Made by a program: the position numbers and the translations under genes | Assembly: GCF_027595985.1 (NCBI RefSeq) | Contig: NC_073311.1 | Location: 26,873,892 to 26,937,891, forward strand | DNA: 64,000 bases | Direction: 5' to 3' | From: Sorex araneus | Lineage: Eukaryota > Chordata > Mammalia > Eulipotyphla > Soricidae | Shown here: positions 58,971 through 64,000 of the stretch, piece by piece | Layout of the letters: every line of letters starts with the position of its first letter | Numbering within the stretch: the stretch's first letter is position 1 | The notes under the pieces: generated by a model | What the model was told of the DNA's origin: nothing | The model's database searches: none | What the model saw: only the letters and a program-made list of their open reading frames with translations

Positions 58971-59459
58971 GACCTGTAATAATCTTGAAAACTAATCAAA
59001 ACTATTTTAAACAATATACAATTCAACCTAAACGTTTCCTTTTGTAAACCACAGTCCTCTTCTACTTGTCATTTGCCAATCAGCCATGTATTTTTTTTTA
59101 AAAGAGAAAAGAGCAAATGAAAAGAGAGGTAAGAGTTTTTGTAACAATGCAAAATCATAAGATTTGCCCAAAAGGCAGACTCTAGCATACACACAAACAA
59201 CGACTAAAATCAAACAAAAAATATTATAATAACTCCAACGATTCATGAGGAAGAGAAAAAAACTAGATCATATATTGCTCATAGATATGTTAATCCAGCC
59301 ATTCTAAAATATCATAGGCAATTTATTTTAGCAATACCGTTATGTATTGCTATAGTAGCCACCCACTTGTGTAAGTTTGGTGGGGGTGATCTCCAAGGCA
59401 GTGTATTAATGACCCTGGGATTGCTCCCCTCCACACTCAGCCAAGCTATCTTGATGACT

Positions 59460-59632
59460 CAATGCTAGGGCCTAAGGACACAGAGCTTCTCAGCTGGAGG
59501 GTCACTGGTGCTCAGGACCCTCCAGGGCTATGCCAGGCAGTAATTGGGATCTTGTGGTGCCAGGGTTCAAACAGTGGCCGTGAAGAATGCAAAGCATGGG
59601 ATCCTTACAGTGGAGCTATTCCCCTGGACCTC
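59460..59632 (-). mobile_element. Possible old SINE
   Basis: Diverged; ggtgctcaggaccctccagg, ggtgccagggttcaaacagt and gtggagctattcccctggac recall a reversed tRNA SINE. Confidence 0.4.
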
Positions 59633-59682
59633 ATTCTCATTCTGAGGCATATTGCCCATAGAAAGAAAATTTTTTCAAGCAG

Positions 59683-59871
59683 GATAGGAGCTATAGAACA
59701 GCGTGTAGGGCGTTTGCCTTGCACATGTGGCCAACCTGGGTTTGGTCCCCAACATCCCATATGGTTCCCTGAGCACAGCTAAGAGGAATTCCTGAGTGAC
59801 TGTAGTAACACCAGAGCCTGTAGTAACACCAGAGCATTGCCAGGTGTGACCCAAAAAGAAAAAAAAAAAGA
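59683..59871 (+). mobile_element. SOR SINE with an 18-bp internal tandem duplication
   Basis: Forward copy. ctgtagtaacaccagagc occurs back to back at 59800-59817 and 59818-59835. End gtgacccaaaaag and an A-run. Confidence 0.88.
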
Positions 59872-60824
59872 AACTTTTAAAGGAGAAATTGACAAGTAAA
59901 CATATGAAAGTGTTTTATTCATAATACTCCCAAACTAGAAACTTAATGTCCTCTACTGGGTGAATAGTTAAACAAAGGAATACAGCCAACATCAAGCAAA
60001 TAAAGCATGCAAAACGAGCAATGAAAACAAATCTTTGATACGTGCAACAACTTGGGGAAACGGAAGGAAATAAATGCCAAAAAGGGAAATGCTAATTTCA
60101 AAAGTACACATATTTTATGAATCCTTTTATTTAATATTTCTGAAATATCAATGCTAGGTAGAGATGAACTGCGGCAGCTGGGACTTTGGAGAGAGAAAGG
60201 CAATGAAGTAAGAAGCTATCACATGAGAGTCTTGTGAGATCAAAGGAATAGTTTAGCATCTTGATTATGGTAGGCACGGGTTACTTGAAGTCATACATCA
60301 GATAAAGTGACAAAATCTATACACCCATAAATACCGATTAGAGATGACTGAATAAACTAAATTTTACCACCATCACCATGCTGATTTTGATTGTCTACTT
60401 TATTTGCACATTCAACTAGGGGCACCTACAAGACAAGTGAGATGAGCCTCCCTTTGCACCTCCCTGAGAGCTTGAGATGATTTCAAAAGTTTCAAAATGG
60501 TTTCAAAATTTTAATTAAAATTCTAAATTAATCAAAATAAACAGAAGTGTCATGGATGGTCATGGGGAGTATCATTCTAAGAGAAAGGAGTCAAAAAGAG
60601 AGGGACAGACATAGAATGACCGCACTCATTTGTGGAATATAAAATAACAATATGAAACTGACACCCACAGACAGTAGACACTAGGGCCAGGAATATGGCT
60701 CCACAGTTGGAAGCCTGTCTCATGATCTGGGGGAGAAGGCAACTGGAATAGAGGGGGTCACCAGTTCAACGATGGTTGGAGGAATTGTTCGGGATGGGAG
60801 ATGTGTGCTGAAAGTGGATAAAGG

Positions 60825-61438
60825 GGGCGGAAGGCAGCTATGCTCACCACTATACCACCAACGCCTCTTTGAAGAAACTTTGGTACATCTATACAATGGA
60901 ATACTATGCAGCTGTTAGGAAAAAATGAGGTCATGAAGTTTGCATATAAGTGGATCAGCATGAAAAGTATCATGCTAAGTGAAATGAGTCAGAAAAAGAG
61001 AGACAGACATAGAAAGATTGCACTCATCTGTGGAATATAGAATAATAGACTAAGAGACTAACACCCAAGAAAAGGAACACCAAGTAAAATGTGGTCAGAG
61101 GTCATGCGGGGGAAGGGTGACGCGTGCCGAATGTAGACTAGAGATTGAACACAATGGCCACTCAACACCTTTATTGCAAACCACAACACCTAATCAGAGA
61201 GAGAGAACAAAAGGGAATACCCTGCCATAGTGGCAGTGTGGGGTGGGGGGAAACGGGAGACGGGACTGGGGAGGGTGGGAGGGATGCTGGGTTTACTGGT
61301 GGTGGAGAATGGGCACTGGTGAAGGGATGGGTTCTCGAACTTTGTATGCGGGAAACATGAGCACAAAAATGTATAAATATGTAATTGTACCCTCACAGTG
61401 ATTCACTAATTAAAAATTTTAAAAATTTTTTAAAAAAA
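60825..61438 (+). mobile_element. Younger L1 3' end nested in the older one
   Basis: Perfect 15-bp duplication gaaagtggataaagg at 60810-60824 and 61439-61453. Contents: 4 extra bases, an antisense tRNA half (60829-60864), the ORF2 end (aatggaatactatgcagctg), 3' UTR (ggtggagaatgggcactggt) and tail. Confidence 0.92.
60829..60864 (-). pseudogene. 5' half of tRNA-Gly(UCC), 36 nt, at an L1 5' junction
   Basis: The minus strand begins gcgttggtggtatagtggtg and ends gctgccttcc. As recalled, this matches mammalian tRNA-Gly(UCC) from base 1 through the anticodon TCC, without mismatch. The 3' half is absent, so it is not a working tRNA gene. It stands exactly between the left flank of the nested L1 and its L1 sequence. 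Confidence 0.85.
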
Positions 61439-62254
61439 GAAAGTGGATAAAGGACCACAGTTGATAGCCTCATGGTGTCTCTATGATAAACCATAGTGCC
61501 CCAAATTAGAGAGAGACTATGGGGGAAATTTTCTGCCATAGAGGCAGGGGAGGGTTGGAAAAGGTGGGGGGTAATACTGAGGACATCGGTGGTGGAGAAT
61601 GTACACTGATGGAGGGATAGGTGTTTGATCATTGTATGACTGAAACTCAAACAAACAATAAAGTTTTGTAAGTGTATCTCACAGTGATTCAATAAAAAAA
61701 TTTAAAATTTTTAAAAATAAATTAACAGAAGTGTATGTTTACTTAGCTTCTATGAATCAAAGACAGTTTTACAAGTGTTATTTAGTCAAAAATTCTTTCA
61801 AAAGTATTTTAAACACAAAGTTGTATGATGCAACTTTATAAACAGAACATTGGTAACCCTCACATTCAGGCCCATATCCTGAGTCTTGTAATACTTCCAA
61901 CTTAGCAGCTTGAAACCAAAGAAACTTCTTTCAAAGTTCTGTAAACCAGACACTGAAAATCAGTTCCAATTAGCCAAAATCAGGGAGCAGGTTGGTTTAC
62001 ACTTCCTAGGAGGCTGGGGGACTGTCCATACCTTGACTACCTTGACTCTTCACCCACTGGGGGGCTGTCTGCATCATTCCTTTCAGATCACAGAATTTTA
62101 TCTCTTTCTCCATGATTATTTTCCCTTTTATTGATTCTTGTCTGATCTTGAATTTCCTTTGATACAAAGATAATTCAAATGTAGGACTTTGAAAATTCTA
62201 AGGCTTACAGAAGCCAGGCAGTTCCTACTTCAAGTTTTGTGTAAAAGGAAGGCA

Positions 62255-62392
62255 GGCTGGAGGGAGAGTGGGAGGGAGGGAGGGAGGGAGGGGGGGAGGG
62301 AGGGAGGGAGGGAGGGAGGGAGGAAGGGAGGGAGGGAGGGAGGGAGGGAGGGAGGGAAGGAGGGAGAGATGGAGGGAGGGAGGGATTTCTAA
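62255..62392. repeat. (GGGA)n microsatellite
   Basis: About 30 gggagg/gagg-type units with few breaks. Purine-rich and able to form G-quadruplex or triplex structures. Confidence 0.95.
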
Positions 62393-62984
62393 CAGATAGA
62401 TTAGTATGCATAAAGGTAAAAGGTAAAAGGTAAAAATTATGATCCTCATCATCCCAAAGGATTCCCTGAGTCTACCAGGAGTGATCCCTGAGAACAGAGT
62501 CAGGAGTAAACCCTAAAGAACATTGAGTGTACCCCCACCAAAAAAGATAAACAAAAAAAATCCCACATTCATGGATAAAGGGGAGAAAAGAAGAAAGTAA
62601 AGAGTAAAGTGGGGGACAGAGACAAAGACTCAGTCACCGGTCACTTATTTCACCACGTGAGCTGCAGTCAGAAGGAAAGCACTGACACTCTGCCTGCAAA
62701 CTGGGACTGAGGAGGGGAGCAGAAAGACCCAGGTGATGCTATAATAATGATAACTGGGCTGTGACAATTTTAAGTCACCACCTTTTATATAAATATTAAA
62801 ATACATACTAAGATAAAAATTGTTGGAGAGATGAATTATTACTGAAATAAGTTAAGAATATAATTAGTCTTGACTACTAGTTCTGGAAAAGCGTGAATGT
62901 GAATGCAGAGGTCCATATCTATGTTGAGTTTTATAAAATATGCTTTTATGACAAAAAAACAACTATAAAGTGCTGACAAAAAAC

Positions 62985-63932
62985 AAATCAAAGAAAATCT
63001 ATCTACATGGATAAATGTACCATGTTCATGAATTGGAAGATTCAAAATATTCTATCAATTCTGTCTAAATTGTTATGTAAGTATAAAGCAATTCATATAG
63101 AAGTTAAGCAAAAATTATATTAAAAATGTACGCAAAGGGGCCGGAGCAATAGCACAGTGGTAGGGCATTTGCCTTAAACGCAGCTGAGCCAAGTTTAACC
63201 TCGGGCAACCCATACGGTCCCCCAAGCACCACCATGAGGAATTCCTGAGTGCAGAGCCAGGAGTAACCCCTGAGCGTCGCTGGGTGTGACCCAAAAGCAA
63301 AAAAAAAAAAAACAAAACAGTATGCATAAAGATAAAAACTAAAACAGCTATAACAATTTTGAAACTCAAGAATGGAGTGAAAGTACTTGTTTACCTTACT
63401 TCAAGACTTATTATTTAGCTATGTTAATGAAGATTGATTGAAGCTGAAGCTGGCAGGACAGGCATATAGACCAAAGGAAAAGAGATACCCAGAAATAGGC
63501 CAACATTAATATACCCAAGTATTTTTGACAAAATTGCAAAAGAAATTTCAAAAGCTAAAGAAGAGTCATTTGACAATTGATTCCAGATCAGCTGGCCAGT
63601 TCTAGGCCAAATTAAACCTAGAACTAAACCTAGTATAAAAATTGAAATGGAGTACATATGCAAAACATAAACCTCTAAAACTTTTAAAAACAAACCATCA
63701 GAGAAAATCTTCAGTGGCCTAGAGCCAAGCCACGAGTTCCTAAACATGACATCCATCAAAGCAAGAAATGGTGTGCTGAACTCCATAACCAGTAACTTCG
63801 ACTCTGCAAAGAAATCTATAATGAAGATATAAAATATTTGCCGAACACCTATCTGTTCAAAGACTAGTCTTTAGGATATATAGAGAACTCTTTTAACTCA
63901 ATAGTGAAAAGTAACTTAGAAAATGAGTGAAG
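62985..63932 (+). mobile_element. L1 ORF2 fragment
   Basis: Non-coding remains of ORF2 in L1 order: ccatgttcatgaattggaag, caggcatatagaccaaagga, aagtatttttgacaaaattg. Interrupted by a SOR at 63.14 kb and followed by another at 63.93 kb. Confidence 0.75.
63137..63318 (+). mobile_element. SOR SINE inside the L1
   Basis: Forward copy: ggggccggagcaatagcaca to gtgacccaaaagc and an A-run. Box B is mutated (aagtttaacctcg). Confidence 0.9.
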
Positions 63933-63933
63933 G

Positions 63934-64000
63934 GGGGCCGGAGCGATAGCACAGCGGGTAGGGCGTTTGCCTTGCATGCGGCCGACCCGTGTTCAATTCC
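63934..64000 (+). mobile_element. SOR or RTE-tailed SINE, cut by the window end
   Basis: Head ggggccggagcgatagcaca, close to consensus, with gtgttcaattcc at the edge. The family cannot be told because the body is outside the window. Confidence 0.88.

Larger units (their letters stand above)
60550..61722 (+). mobile_element. Older L1 3' end, split by a younger L1
   Basis: Two halves (60550-60824 and 61454-61722) form one L1 3' region. The left half has acagacatagaatgaccgca and the right half has the 3' UTR and the tail ctcacagtgattcaataaaa. aacagaagtgt occurs just before the left half (about 60540) and after the right tail, a probable duplication. Confidence 0.8.

Noticed and set aside
60829..60864. 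A working tRNA-Gly gene
   Set aside because: Only the 5' half exists. The T-arm, box B and acceptor 3' strand are missing.
62189..62452. Proline/serine- or glycine/arginine-rich open frames on both strands
   Set aside because: Translations of the (GGGA)n microsatellite.
63424..63786. Minus-strand open frame of 120 residues with hydrophobic stretches
   Set aside because: It is antisense to an L1 ORF2 remnant.
57150..64000. First exon or CpG-island promoter of SLC6A15
   Set aside because: No CpG-rich unique segment with a donor site was found. The G-rich segments there belong to L1 3' ends or microsatellites.
1..64000. CRISPR arrays, operons, phage or bacterial systems
   Set aside because: No spaced direct repeats of that kind and no bacterial gene. 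The split, spliced gene and SINE/LINE content show mammalian nuclear DNA.

Overview
The window is a piece of a placental-mammal nuclear chromosome. The source is most likely a shrew (Soricidae, probably Sorex). Three things point there: tRNA-headed SINEs of the SOR type, an RTE-clade retrotransposon matching what I recall as RTE1_Sar, and introns and splice sites of ordinary mammalian form. There is no bacterial or viral gene organisation, and almost every open frame lies inside a repeat.

One host gene is present: SLC6A15 (B0AT2/v7-3, a sodium-coupled neutral amino-acid transporter), on the minus strand from the ATG at 56979 to the stop at 31516. Eleven coding exons can be placed base by base: 56691-56979, 52163-52320, 51739-51865, 48064-48245, 43799-43909, 40613-40854, 40322-40514, 38709-38901, 37133-37292, 33391-33553 and 31516-31887. 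They sum to 2190 nt, or 729 codons plus a stop, with every junction in phase. The non-coding first exon and promoter are not visible and probably lie beyond 64000. Positions 1-30500 are downstream of the gene and contain no host gene that I can support.

The rest is a dense retrotransposon landscape. (1) SOR SINEs have a tRNA-like head and a poly(A) tail of L1 type. (2) A second SINE family has the same tRNA-like head but a different body, and its 3' end matches the 3' end of the RTE element; four copies have flanking duplications of 9-14 bp. (3) RTE elements are present: a 1.8-kb 5'-truncated copy at 18.0-19.84 kb and a short copy at 3.68-4.35 kb. (4) Longer elements of 0.55-0.7 kb (17.26, 21.4 and 54.8 kb) join a GC-rich leader to the RTE 3' end and contain the body of the second SINE family. 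They look like intermediates between RTE and SINE. (5) L1 pieces of several ages include a nested pair with clean target-site duplications, a twin-primed (5'-inverted) copy, and an 845-bp TSD-bounded element of GC-rich tandem units joined directly to an L1 3' end.

The most striking single junction is at 60829-60864. The 5' end of the nested L1 carries, in antisense, 36 nt that match a complete 5' half of tRNA-Gly(UCC), cut in the anticodon. All repeat boundaries without a stated TSD are approximate (about 10 bp), and all homology is by eye and memory.
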